A model generated the notes under the pieces. The model searched no databases. It was not told where the DNA came from and saw only the letters and a program-made list of their open reading frames with translations. 64,000 nucleotides of DNA, taken from Strongyloides papillosus. Its lineage: Eukaryota; Nematoda; Chromadorea; Rhabditida; Strongyloididae. The translations under genes and the position numbers were made by a program. The DNA lies in the NCBI GenBank assembly GCA_005656395.1, contig SRSI01000014.1, forward strand, positions 1 to 64,000, given 5' to 3'. Numbering within the stretch: position 1 is the stretch's first letter; each line of letters starts with the position of its first letter. Positions 35,301 to 47,428 of this stretch are shown one piece after another.

Positions 35301-35720
35301 CCACTTAAATAGATTTTTAGTAAAAAATAACAAAATCGAATAATAATTGTCTAGTAAAATTTCTCTTACCTCAATTTTCAATTTTTCTAGTATATTTTTT
35401 TGCTTATTTTTTTCAATTTCAATTTCTTTTCTCAAAATATTTACTTCATCTTTATTTTCTTTTTTTAAACTAAGTGTTGAAGATTTTTCTAATCTTAAGT
35501 TCTTTTTTGTTTCCTTTAATTCCTCTTTAAGATCTCTAATCTTTTCAGACAAATCATTATTTTCATTTTCTAAAGTATCAACAGTTTTGTTCATTTCTTC
35601 TAGTAATAAATTAGCTCTTTGAAGATCCTGTAGATATTTGCATATTAAAATTTAATAATATTTTGAACTCACATGTTTTGTTTGATTAAGCTCCTCAGTT
35701 AATTCATCAATACTAGCCAT
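32368..35720 (-). CDS. coiled-coil protein with degenerate RNase H-like C-terminus (8 exons, 596 residues)
   Basis: Eight minus-strand exons join without a stop: 35720-35673, 35627-35370, 34855-34257, 34080-33639, 33081-32985, 32829-32758, 32710-32605, 32536-32368 (1791 nt, all with GT..AG borders). Residues 1-300 are a heptad-rich coiled coil (start MASIDELTEELNQ). Residues about 320-390 contain three near-identical repeats, each with NNN..R(S)xPPLPSAP and SLEDLKESISNNN. The last 160 residues read like an RNase H fold: IIIDTCEEKKC, FLELKALLYALEKI, ELHIFSSNNKL, then INILSTD. The position of the second active-site Asp reads SSNN, so catalysis is doubtful. The maintained frame across eight exons in transposon territory suggests selection. 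The function is unknown; it lies head-to-head with the gene at 36205. Confidence 0.75.
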
Positions 35721-36204
35721 TTTATCAAAATAATTAACAATATATGTCAATTTATGAACTTTTAAATGTTTAAAATATTATTTTATGTAAAATTTGCAAT
35801 CTTAAATAATAAAATTATACCAGGGATTAACTTTTCCTATTTACTTTGACTTCTTTATGTGAAAAGTTATTTTATTACAAAAAGATATACATTTAAAATC
35901 AATGATAAATCAGTGACAATAGAGCATTTGCATTATAAAAAATGAAAAAACTATCATGGCAATTGAAAACAAATAAAAAATATATAGTAATATTTTAAAA
36001 AAACGACTGATGTTACTTCTTTGTGACTACCTTTTCTTTTAATATACTGCATCCTTTTTATCAAAGTAATACAAAAACTTTTTGTTATGAATAACAAGGT
36101 AGTTGATCATAGATTAAAAGCATTTAAAAAAAACTTTATTGCAAGTAATTATAAATTTATCATATATTTTTTAAAAAATATACTTAAATATTTCTGCACT
36201 AAAT
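35721..36204. promoter_or_regulatory. shared upstream region of two divergent genes
   Basis: These 484 bp separate the start codons of the coiled-coil gene (minus) and the 332-residue gene (plus). The position implies a bidirectional promoter. I cannot point to specific elements beyond AT-rich TATA-like runs. Confidence 0.4.
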
Positions 36205-39200
36205 ATGGATATAGAAAATATATTAGTTACAACAATTGTATCAAATGGTAGATTCAAAGCCAGGCATGAAACAGCCATAGATAATAATGCTATTTTAACT
36301 CAAGCAATATCTGATTTGCAATGCTCTACAACAATAAACAGTTTCTTTAATACAGCAAAAGAGAAACAGCTTTATAAGTTTCTAGAAGAGATTTATAGAG
36401 ATGAAGTCCAAAAATCTCTTAAATCAGATAAGAATACAATGAAAATATTTTTGAAAATAATGCATAGAGAGTTGGCCCTCCATTCATCTTTTGAATTTAG
36501 CATTCTGAAATTCAAAAATATTATTTCATGTACTTCGTATAGAAATAATAAAATTAATAGTGGTAGACAAAGAACTGAAAGTGATTTTGAGGTAATTTTA
36601 AAAAACTTTTTAGTATCATTTTTCGTCATTTGGTATTTATTCATTTTTTATATTAAGAATATTAAAATTTATATTTGAGATTTAGTTTAAATTAAATGTA
36701 AAATTTATTTAACAATTGTAAAATAATTAATTTGAAATTAAACTTTAATCTGAATAAATTAAATAAATAATGTATTTATTGACTTCCCAATTATATAATA
36801 AAATTAAGATTAATAATTATATCATCTTACATTGTAATGATATTAATTTCAAAGATTTAAAAGAATTTTTTTTAAAAGATAATGTAAACCATAAAATATT
36901 TTTGGCACAGTTATTAATAATTATTCGAAAAAATATAACTTTTTGTTTTATCATTATAATAGGAAATAATTTTTTAATAATTCTAATAAAAGAATTTTTA
37001 ATTACTTATATTCAGATGTTTTACAGAATAAAAAATTCATTAAATCAGATATTAACAAAAATGTTTTTATAATACAAGCATTGATTTTTATGTATTTTTA
37101 TAATTTGTTATTTTATTTAGAAAAGAAAGAGAAAAATAATTATCATAACATTAAATATAAATAAGATTCACCTTGATATTCATTTATTAATTTTATTTTT
37201 CAAAGCTTTTTGTATTAAATATCATTTAACTTTTGTTAAAAAAGATTTTTTAAACTTTTTGTAAATGGTAAATTGATTTTTTAAATAAAATTAAAATATT
37301 TTAAATATAAGTAAATTAATATTTATAAAATGACGGAAAATTGTTTTTTTGACACATCATTGATATTTTTAAATTTAGATAATTTCAAAATTTATTTCTA
37401 CAACTAAAAAACTGGAAGAATTTCATCTTTATTTTTTTAATGATATTTCTAAACTTGAAATATTAAAAAATAATTTTAATGAAATTTTCCAGTTTTGGTC
37501 ATTGAAAGAAAAAAAACGTAGAAGACCTGGATTAGATTTAGTTCAGGTATTTTTTTCATTTATTTTTTTTACTAAAAAGTATTTAGATTGATTTGGCACT
37601 AAAAAAAATTGAAATTTTTTATGAAAGAAAGTGCATTAATAAAAGCACTTCAGCATTAACGTCACACTTTGAAAAAGTGGTTAATTTCATTTGTGATAAG
37701 TTAAATATGAATGGTAAATTTTTTTTTGTTATTTATCATAATACAATTTTTTAAGATAATTTGATTTCTCCTTTTTCATCAATAGGAGTAAACAAAAATG
37801 GTATTTTTTCAACTACCGAGTAAGTTTAATAATTTTTAAAAAATTTTTTGTTTTAAAAATATTTTCATTAAGAAAAAATACCTAAAATTGACTAACTTTT
37901 TGATAAAAAATCTAAAGATTTTTTGTATAAAAAGTATCTATTTATTAGTCAAACAAATATTAATCTTTTTTTAACATTCAAAAATAAATCTTTTTTTTTG
38001 TAAAATACAATTTGTTTTTCATTTAATAGCTTAATTATTTTTGTAGTTTAAAACATAATATTTTTGAAATATTTGTATATTTTTGAAATGTTTAGAAGAA
38101 CAAACAAATTGTATTATTATTACAGGTGAAAAAAAGTATTCAATTATGTTTGATATATTTGTTTAACAATATAATTTCTTGAGTATTAGTATAATTATTT
38201 ACCAAACAAAAATAAAGTTTGTGTAAAAAGACAATTAAAAGTATATTTATATAACTTAATGGATTATTTTGTACTTTGAATATAGAAAAGAGCAATGAGT
38301 TTTTAAGATAAGCATTTTGGCATCTCTTTTATAAAATGAGTTAAATTGAATTTTTGAAAAAGTCTGTTGTTTTGAAGTGTTAGTATCAAATAAACTAACA
38401 AAAAAGTTGAGTAAAATAAAAATTTTTATATGAGACAGGATAATATATATATATCATGGTTGTATACAAACTACATATCTTTTAAAATAATAAACTTTTT
38501 ATCATTTGAGGTATCTACAAAGAAAGCATTTTAATTTTTAATAAATAAAAGTAAAATAAAAATAACCTTTAAAAAACATTTGTTATAACCATAATTTAAT
38601 TGAAAGCGATAAATATTTAAATGCATTTGATGAATCTATTTTTATAGTAGCAAATGAAGTGATAATATAATAGTAAAAATGTATTTTTCTCCTTTTAAGT
38701 TTGTAAAATTTGTTTTTGAGTTTGCATAAAATGAATAACATTATAAAAGTATATTGATTTAGCAAAGATCAAAGTTTTTGAATTTATTATTTCTACAATC
38801 TATTCTTTTTTGTTAGTATAAATAAATAATATTGACGACGATTAAAATAAATAAATATTTTAAAATCATAATTAAAAAAATTTACTATGTATTATAAATT
38901 TTTTACTAAGAAAATTAAAAAATTTAATTGTAACGGTAGTAAATATTTTGGCCCACCCTGTATATAAAAAATTATTTAATTATTATATTAATTTTTATTT
39001 CAGAAATGGAATTGTATCATTCATTGTTTCAATTGGTGGGATTACATTATTTAAAACATTGAGTTTTAGGGATGCAATTTTTCACTTTTGCATCCATAAT
39101 GTAGTTTTACGGCATTTGATAATTACAGGAAAATGCAGATTGTTTTATCAACTTGTATGCCATCTTGCTTCTATCTCTGTTTACGCGAAAAAAAACAGAG

Positions 39201-39286
39201 GGAAAAAATTTGAGCTTCCGGAAAGAATTGCCAATGAAATTAAAAGAGAAACTGAAGGCATTGTTGATTTTGCTATGGAGCATTAA
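36205..39286 (+). CDS. unknown 332-residue protein (5 exons)
   Basis: Exons 36205-36591, 37379-37546, 37587-37713, 37786-37819 and 39004-39286 join in frame (999 nt) at GT..AG borders. I do not recognise the family. Visible features are a basic stretch KEKKRRRPGLDLVQ near residue 175, a hydrophobic segment (NGIVSFIVSIGGITLF) near 240, and a Cys/His-containing stretch (FHFCIHNVVLRHLI) near 265. The last intron (1184 bp) ends with a transposon-end-like ggcccaccctgtatata (38951-38967), so it may contain another insertion. The protein could bind nucleic acid, judged only from the basic patch. It is divergently transcribed from the coiled-coil gene and in the same direction as the zinc-finger gene. 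Confidence 0.65.
38124..38967. mobile_element. possible mariner-like MITE in the last intron
   Basis: The right edge reads ttttggcccaccctgtata, a typical end of some mariner elements. A weak inverted match (attacaggtgaaaaaaagt) lies near 38124. The evidence is thin; no transposase. Confidence 0.3.
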
Positions 39287-40551
39287 AATTTTTTATGAAA
39301 TAAAATTTTAAATTTTTTAGTTTAAAAAAATAATAAATATTATTTCTTTTATTTACAGGAAAAAATTCCTGATATATATTTTTCTTTAATTATTTTTACT
39401 GAAATAGAAAAATTATATTTTTAACAAACTTCATTGAGTAAAGTTATTTTATTTGTTTCTTAATATCTTATAAATACAAATATTAATAATATATGAATAC
39501 AAATATCAAAAGATAGAAAGAATCATAGTGATAAAAACATGTAATTTGAAATTAATTATAGTTTAAAATTTATACTAAATTTTCATTTTTACTATTACAC
39601 ATAAATTAAAAATTCCTTAATTTTAGATTGTTATTAAATCTAAATAATTTAACACTTTAAAAACTGATATTTTAATGAATAAATAATAATGTTTAATTAC
39701 TTTAAATAACAGCAAGTAAACAATTTTATTTCTTTAAAAATCATGTCTTTTTATTTTAAATAATAAATGTTAATTTGTGCATGAAATTTCTGATATCTCT
39801 TATTTTATTCTGCAAAAAATGATTTTATCAATAAAATTTTTATTAAATTTACATTCAAACTTAAAATATATTATAAATGTTTAGCAAAGGAGAATGCTAA
39901 TTATATCAAAATGATAATTTTTTTAAGAACTAACATCATTTCTATGTGATTTTATATTTAATATTTTAAACTTCTGTAAAGTATATTAGATTATTTTAGA
40001 AAATTAATTAGTTTGTAAATAATTCATTCAATTTATTATTTTTTTATTTATATTAATTTTTGCTTTATATATAAAATATAAGTAGTTAAATATATTTACT
40101 AGTTTTTCAAAAATTGCTATAATATTATTATTAAAATAGTAATAATATTTTTATCAAATTGTAGAACTCATATTCTGAAAATACTAGATTTTTTAATAAT
40201 AAATATCAATATTACATTAAATCAAATAATTTAACAAATAAATTAATTTTGAAAAAAAACTTATCTTGCTCAATGTATTATAATTTTATATAAATTGTCA
40301 TGTGAATCTTTAAATTTGTAAGAATTTTTGAACTTTTATCTAGTTTTAATATACTGTAAAAACTATATTTTTAATAGATTTTATTAGTTTTAATAAATTG
40401 TAAATATTGTGTTTTTAATAAATTTTATTATTTTTAATATGTTGTTCAATTTTTTTATATTAACAGTTGTTATTCATCTGATAAAAAATACATGATTTGT
40501 TTAAAATCTTCTAATATGTTATTGTAGTTACATTTGTCAAATCTATAAAAA
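39287..40551. other. intergenic spacer inside the element
   Basis: AT-rich, nothing recognised; it presumably holds the promoter of the gene that follows. Confidence 0.4.
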
Positions 40552-43500
40552 ATGAAAGTTCAATGTCAATTTTGCCAAAAGGAAGTTGAAATTAACAATA
40601 TTAAAATCCATTTTCATTTTGAACATAACTGGACATTTGATGATTCAATTAGAAAACATCCATGTCCATTCATGAAATGTAATAAAAATAAGCATCTTTT
40701 TAAGTACAACAATCTTTTCAAACATATTTCAAATAATCACAATATAAAAATTGATTCAAGAACAAAAGTTAATGTTGAAGAAAGAATTGAAAAGAAAATT
40801 ATAGTTTCGGAGGTACAAATTTCTCAAAACAATGTTGAAGATATAAAAGTAAAGGCAATGAAATACGCCAAACAAATTGACCAATATGCAGGCGAATTTC
40901 TACTTGAAGCTGGATATATTAATGATAAACAACTATTTGGATTGAGCCAGTTGATAAAAAATATTTTAAGCAGTTGTGATAGTTTAGTGGCATTGGAGAG
41001 TCTTAATTTCTTGACATTTAATAAAAAAAATATTCAAGACCAATGTTTAGTTGATAGTATTGAATTAGAAGGTTCAGCTAGAACTGTTTCCCGTAGAAAA
41101 ATGAAGTCTGAAATACCAAAATGTTATTTTGTAAATTTTCAAAAGGATATTCAAATGTATACAAACAAGTACCTTCAACTTAACAATTTCCAGAAGACTG
41201 TGAAAATAGTTTTGTACGTAGATGATGTTTGTCCTGGTAATGCGTTGTCCCCATTTAAAAAAAACAATATGTACACTCATATTTGTTATAAAGTTCTTGA
41301 TGATAATGTAAAATGTTCAAATTTGGAGCATTACCGATCCCTAGGAATTACAAAAAGTAAATTTGTAAAACCATTTAAATATCATGATGTCGTTCAAAAA
41401 ACCATAAGACTTATAGAAACAACAATTTTTGTTCACCAAAATATTGAAAGAAACTTAAAAATAGCATATGTAATAGGTAGTTTAAAAAAATTAACAATAA
41501 TTTACAAATTAATTTTAAGGAGATAATGAATTTATGAATATATTATTTAAAACACCTCTTAACTATAGAGCTCAAGGAACAAATAATTGCAAGGCATGTA
41601 ATGTGGGAGGTATGTTTTAATTTTAAATAATGCAAAATGTTGGAAAAAATATTAATGTTTATTTCCAATCAAAAGAAATAATTTTTGTCGCATAAAAAAA
41701 TGTTTTAAATATTATGAGATTTTTTTTTGTATATTTACTTCCACAATATCAACAAAGAATAATATTTTTTGAGCATTAGAATTATAAAGTTAGATAATTT
41801 AGTAAAAAGTTGGTTACTAACTTAGTTGCTATTTTACGTCTAAATATTATCAATATTATTGTGTATTTTACTATGTAGTTAATACAATTATGAAGATAAC
41901 GAATTTATACGAGTGGTTTTTGTTAAAATCAGTGTATTTATCAAAAACTTAAATTAAGATAGAAAAATACATTGTTAATAAATTTTTATTGAAATATTTT
42001 AAATTTTTTATTTAGAATAATTATTTATTTTTAATAGTAATTCTGAAATTAACTGTTTTAAACAATTATTACTTTAAATCAACATTTTATTTGGTTAGTA
42101 TTTGTCGTTTATGAAAATTGAAAGATCCCATTAAATAGATAATAACTATAACGATAAATTATTTTTATTTAAAGATTATCTATAGTACAAGTCTAAATTA
42201 ATAAGTTAAAATAAACTAATGTTTCGTTATTTAAAGTATAATATTTTTGATAAAAAAGGTTAATAAAAGATCATGAAAACACGATAATTTGTTAAAATAT
42301 AATAACAATAATTTTTTGTTCTCATACATTAAGATAAGTAATCATATAATATTAAATTCTCTCTAATGTTCTTCTAAAAATTATAAATTGGTTAGATAAA
42401 AAACTATATGAATATGTAATTATATAAATTCTTATTGTTTTTAAGAAAAAGTTCATAAGTCATGCTAAAACATATTTTTATGATTAGTTGAAGCAATAAA
42501 ATTTCTGTAGATATAAGTATATATTTTTTTTATAAAAATTAAATTTTAAAAGTAATTACGTAAAAATATATTAAGAAATTGTTTATTATAATATGTTTTT
42601 TTTAAGGTCGTGATTGGCATAAATTTATGAAATGCAGCTTAATAAAGGACCAACTTAAAAATGAGCATACTATTTCTGGAATACCTATTGATAATAATCT
42701 TTTATCAGACCCTTTCCATGATCTCAACCTTGGTGTTCTAAGTAACGTTCTTTTTGGTACAACACAAATAGTTCAAATCATTACAGATCTAACTCCATTG
42801 CAAATTTATGAAGGTATTATTAATGAATGTATTCTGATGAAAAAACATGGTTGCATAAATAGTGTTATTAATGAAAACTTTTTTGCACTTCAAAGAACAC
42901 AAGATACTTTGAGTAAAAAAGGACGTTACCTTCTTAATGGTAGTCAAACATTGACTGTGACAAGAGCATTCTATGAATATTTAATCAAAATAAATATTAA
43001 TAATTATGAAAATGGTGTAAAAATAAAATTCAAACAAATAATCAATCTTTTAAAAGTGCTTCTAAATGTTACATATTTATGCATGGAGTTTGATATGGAC
43101 ATTAATGAATGTTCGAGACTGTGCGAATATAATGTTGACAAAATTTTTGAGTATCTGTATAAAGTATTTTCTTCTGATCTTAAGCTTACATTAAAAATGC
43201 ATAATTTAACACATTATCCTTGGAACATACTACGACATAAACTTCTTCCAGTTAATTTTTCATGTATTAGATTCGAAGGTAAGTCAATATTACAATTATA
43301 TAATGTTATCTTTTTATATTTGCTTTTAATCATTAAAAATTTATATAAAAATTAGATCATTAAAATATTTTAAATATTTTAAAACTAATTTTTGTTGAAA
43401 AGCATATATATTTGTATGTAAAATTTTACTAACAACATTTTTTACACCTGCAAAACTTTTTTATTCAATTTTATAAGAGTAAGATTATAAAAAATTTAAT

Positions 43501-43790
43501 AATTATATAAGTATTTATTATAATAACTTTATATTATAGCTGCTAACATTCGTCTTAAAAATATTTTATCACGAACTAATAGCCGAATCAATCCATGCTT
43601 AACGATAATTAAAAAAATAACTTGGAATAATTTTATTAACAGACATAGAAAAGTTCACAACGAATCAATGGTGGAAAATAACAATTGGATATATGATCTT
43701 CCTGTAATAGAATGTGATGAAGATGAACAACTCGAAGCTTCTATGGAAGAGGAAATAAAAGAATTAAGTTTTATCATATCGGAAGAATAA
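40552..43790 (+). CDS. zinc-finger protein of a widespread transposon-like family, candidate transposase (4 exons, 645 residues)
   Basis: Exons 40552-41476, 41520-41609, 42607-43278 and 43540-43790 join without a stop (1938 nt). The N-terminus has two C2H2-like fingers (CQFCQKE..HFHFEH; CPFMKC..HISNNH). Then come motifs of a family I recall from many metazoan genomes: VLYVDDVCPGNALSPFK, VIGDNEF, CKACNV, DPFHDLNLGVL, LKMHNLTHYPWNI and CIRFEA. Plant CACTA/TNP2-type transposases have comparable acidic blocks, but the link is only suggestive. The last exon ends with an acidic tail. An interrupted paralog flanks the element. Of the three genes this is the best transposase candidate. I did not identify a definite DDE triad. 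Confidence 0.7.
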
Positions 43791-44349
43791 TTTTGAAAAA
43801 ACTTTATTATTTTACATCAATATAACTTAAAGGAATCTTAATATAAATGATACAAATTTTTAATAACAATGATATAAATTTAGTTTTAAAAATAGTATAA
43901 ATAGGGTTGTTATTTATTTATAGTTATTCATTTTTCCTTAATAAATAAGATTTAAATAAAATGGTGTTTTTTATTTGTTTTGGCATAATATTTATAAAAA
44001 TGTTTTAACAATTATATTTATGTACTAAATTTCATAATATAGAAATTAACATATTATTGTAATGAATTACAAGAAATACTGAAACTAAATTATATCGTTA
44101 ATAAATTATATTAAACGGTACTTTAATTAAAGTAATACATTTTTTAAGCAATATTAGAATTTATCCTAATTATTATGAAATAAATAACAATTCTAAACGA
44201 TGTGATCTTTTTTAAAGTTACTGGTTCGGATTACAATTACATATATTTTTATTGCATGTTATAACAAATTAAAAAAATAAAATACAATATATTTTATAGA
44301 AGTAATTTTTTTGCTCCATCTATGAATCTTTCTGAAATAACTATTAAAT
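43791..44349. other. 3' flank of the zinc-finger gene
   Basis: AT-rich, with AATAAA-like signals soon after the stop (near 43942). Nothing else recognised. Confidence 0.4.
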
Positions 44350-44920
44350 TTTCATCCGAAATTTTCTCATCACTAGTATTTTTAAAAAATTTCACATACA
44401 TTTCCATGAAAAATACATACCAATTCACAAAAAAAAGTATGTATTTTGCATTGGTTATGTATAATTTTATATTAAAAAATAACCATACAATTTAAAAAAT
44501 GTATAGTAAATGTCATTTAGAAATGTCTATACATTTTCTATAAAAATGCATAGCTAAAAATAAAAAAGAGTATGTATGTCATTTTGACTGTATGTACATT
44601 TTCATTAAAAATGCTATAAAGTTTAAAAAATGTATAGTACATTTTTAAAGAAATGTATATACATTTTATATAAAAATGTATGGCAAAAAATAAAGAAAAG
44701 TATGTATGTCGTTATGACTGTATGTACATTTCTTTGAAAAATCATGTATTTTACAAAAAAGTGTAAGGCATTTCTTAAAAATTTTTTATATATTTTATGT
44801 TTATTATGTGCGTACAATTAAAAATAACTTATTTGGTAGTCGAAATGACATAATTCGACACTATAACCCATGATTGCACAATGTCTGTCAAAACGACAGT
44901 TTTAAATTTTGAGTGTATAT
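44350..44920 (-). repeat. inner part of the right TIR
   Basis: Reverse complement of the left block 24678-25250. Two roughly 130-bp direct subrepeats carry tatgtatgtcgttatgact and related text. It ends at gttttaaattttgagtgta. Confidence 0.75.
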
Positions 44921-45149
44921 AAAATATTTTAGTCAAATTTTTAAATTATCGTATTTTAATATTTTGTTTATCTACAATAGTTTTGAAAAAATTTTAGTTA
45001 ATTTTAAATTTAGCTATTATCGCTATGAAAGTTGTCATGTAAAATTTTTGTAGAAATGAAATAATTGATAAAATAATAAATAAATTTGATTGTTAAAAGT
45101 AAAAAAAATCAAATATTTGCTAGCAAAATGAATTTTGTTGATTTTAAAA
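44921..45149. other. TIR spacer
   Basis: It corresponds in position to 20076-20349 on the left, but similarity is weak beyond the first 30 bp. Confidence 0.4.
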
Positions 45150-45586
45150 ATTATGTTCAAAATTTTTTACGTATAACTTTTTTTCTCAACACTTTTTTAA
45201 TAATTCGAAAACGTATATATAGGTTTTCAGACACGCTGAATTCGAATATGATATTTTAGAGATTGGAGTTTTTCATTTTCTATAGTTTTTTGTCACAAAA
45301 TATACTTAAAAGTAGGATTTTTCAAAATTTATTTTGGTACTTGAAAAGTACTCTAAAAATGGTGAAGAATGATATATATATTGATATAGTTTCATAAAGT
45401 AGTTTTTGAGATAAGCAATCATGGTCGAAAAGTTTCTGAAGCCATAAAAACGCGTAGAGTGAAGATATGTAGCTAATATTTTATATGTGGTAATATGTTA
45501 CCTAGGGGTATTGTTTAAGCATATAAAAATGGGGTCTCAGATTTTTGCTTGTCTCACCTTGTTCGAGTTTCTCAAGAAACGTATTT
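45150..45586 (-). repeat. outer TIR, right copy
   Basis: Mirror of 19635-20075, ending ..caagaaacgtattt followed by the TA target. An 81-codon open frame across this end is a chance join of TIR and flanking exon. Confidence 0.9.
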
Positions 45587-45588
45587 TA

Positions 45589-46300
<712 letters not shown>

Positions 46301-46454
46301 TAGAAATTGAAAACAATGTTCAAATATTTCGCAATCGTCATACTTACTAATAATTTTCAATATTAGCTTACAATGATTAATAGTGAAAATAAAATAGATT
46401 ATAGTGTACAAATAGTCAAACAATTTTTTAAGCAAATCTATTTTTTTTCAGAAA

Positions 46455-47020
46455 TTTATTCTAATATTAATATATTATTGGGAAATATCAAAAAGATAAA
46501 ACTTTTTCATTTGAACTAGCACGTGCAATAGTTGATGTATTGATATCAAGAAATAGAGATGTTCTTTATGTTCCATTATATCCTAGAATTTTATCTGAAA
46601 TAAATTTAAAAGATTCTGAGACATCTGACGGTTATGCTGATCGGGATGTTGTTTTAGAGATTCAAATGAAGATACAATAATTTGTTCCTTAATGGATGGA
46701 AATGTGTATGGTTATGATATAGTGCAATCACAATTATTATTTAAAATAAATTTACATTATTGTGTTTATAATGTTTGTATGATAGACCAAATAATTGTAA
46801 TGTTTTTATATCTGCTGGTCCTAAAAGTTTAAATATTTTTGATAGTAGGATAGTTAGAACTGGGAGTGATGTTGGTGCATCAATAACAATCAATAGATAT
46901 AATTTAATAAATTATAGATATATCTCATTTTGTGTTCTGATTGGTAGCTGTACCTTTTCCATTAACTATGGTATTCACAATAGTTTGACTTTTATGATTT
47001 TTAGTATAATCATTGCCTAA
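46455..47020 (+). pseudogene. decayed coding remnants, unknown family
   Basis: Open stretches in shifting frames look coding. One reads SFELARAIVDVLISRNRDVL then YVPLYPRIL (46515-46610), another EDTIICSLMDGNVYGYDI (46665-46725), another CNVFISAGPKSLNIFDSR (from 46795). Frame changes separate them. I do not recognise the protein. Confidence 0.45.
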
Positions 47021-47428
47021 TTTGTCACAATCAAGAGGATTATCATAATGTAGAAGATTTCTACCTGTTTCAGAACAATCCATTAGATCATTGTCTTTTA
47101 GTAAGTACTCTCCCGTTATGCATTTTAAAATAAATAAAAATTAATAGTAGATTTTTAACTTTTATCTTATCACTATTGCTATAAATCAAAGATAATTTAT
47201 ATTATTTTATGGTAAAAAAAATCACAAAACAATTTAAATTTGCTTTCAATTAATATATCATATAAAATTTAAATTTTGTGTATAAAATTCAAATTATTAA
47301 ACAATAAAAAAGAAAATTTTTATTAATTCTTTTTTTCTGTGTATTCTACATTGATAAATGTCAGATTATTTACTTACTGATAAGATCAAGATTAGAAATG
47401 GGATTATTTCTATTCATAATGTAATGTA
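47021..47428. other. spacer
   Basis: AT-rich; a TIR-like ttttttctgtgta near 47332 resembles the CACACAG-ended elements. Confidence 0.35.

Larger units (their letters stand above)
19635..45586. mobile_element. 26-kb TIR element carrying three spliced genes
   Basis: Long inverted repeats bound the region. 19635-20070 matches the reverse complement of about 45160-45586 for over 400 bp (ends AAATACGTTTC...), and the inner blocks 24678-25250 and 44350-44920 are also inverted copies (shared core aaactgtcgttttgaca). The left copy is interrupted by a MULE. TA dinucleotides flank the ends (19633-19634 and 45587-45588). The interior has three open multi-exon genes, a DENR pseudogene and a satellite-like array. 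Removing the MULE leaves about 21.6 kb. I see no DNA polymerase B, retroviral-type integrase or capsid genes, so a Maverick/Polinton assignment is not supported. Confidence 0.75.

Noticed and set aside
19635..45586. Maverick/Polinton or integrated DNA virus
   Set aside because: Size and TIRs fit, but there is no DNA polymerase B, retroviral-type integrase, packaging ATPase, capsid or Ulp-type protease. The genes are spliced and unlike the Polinton set.
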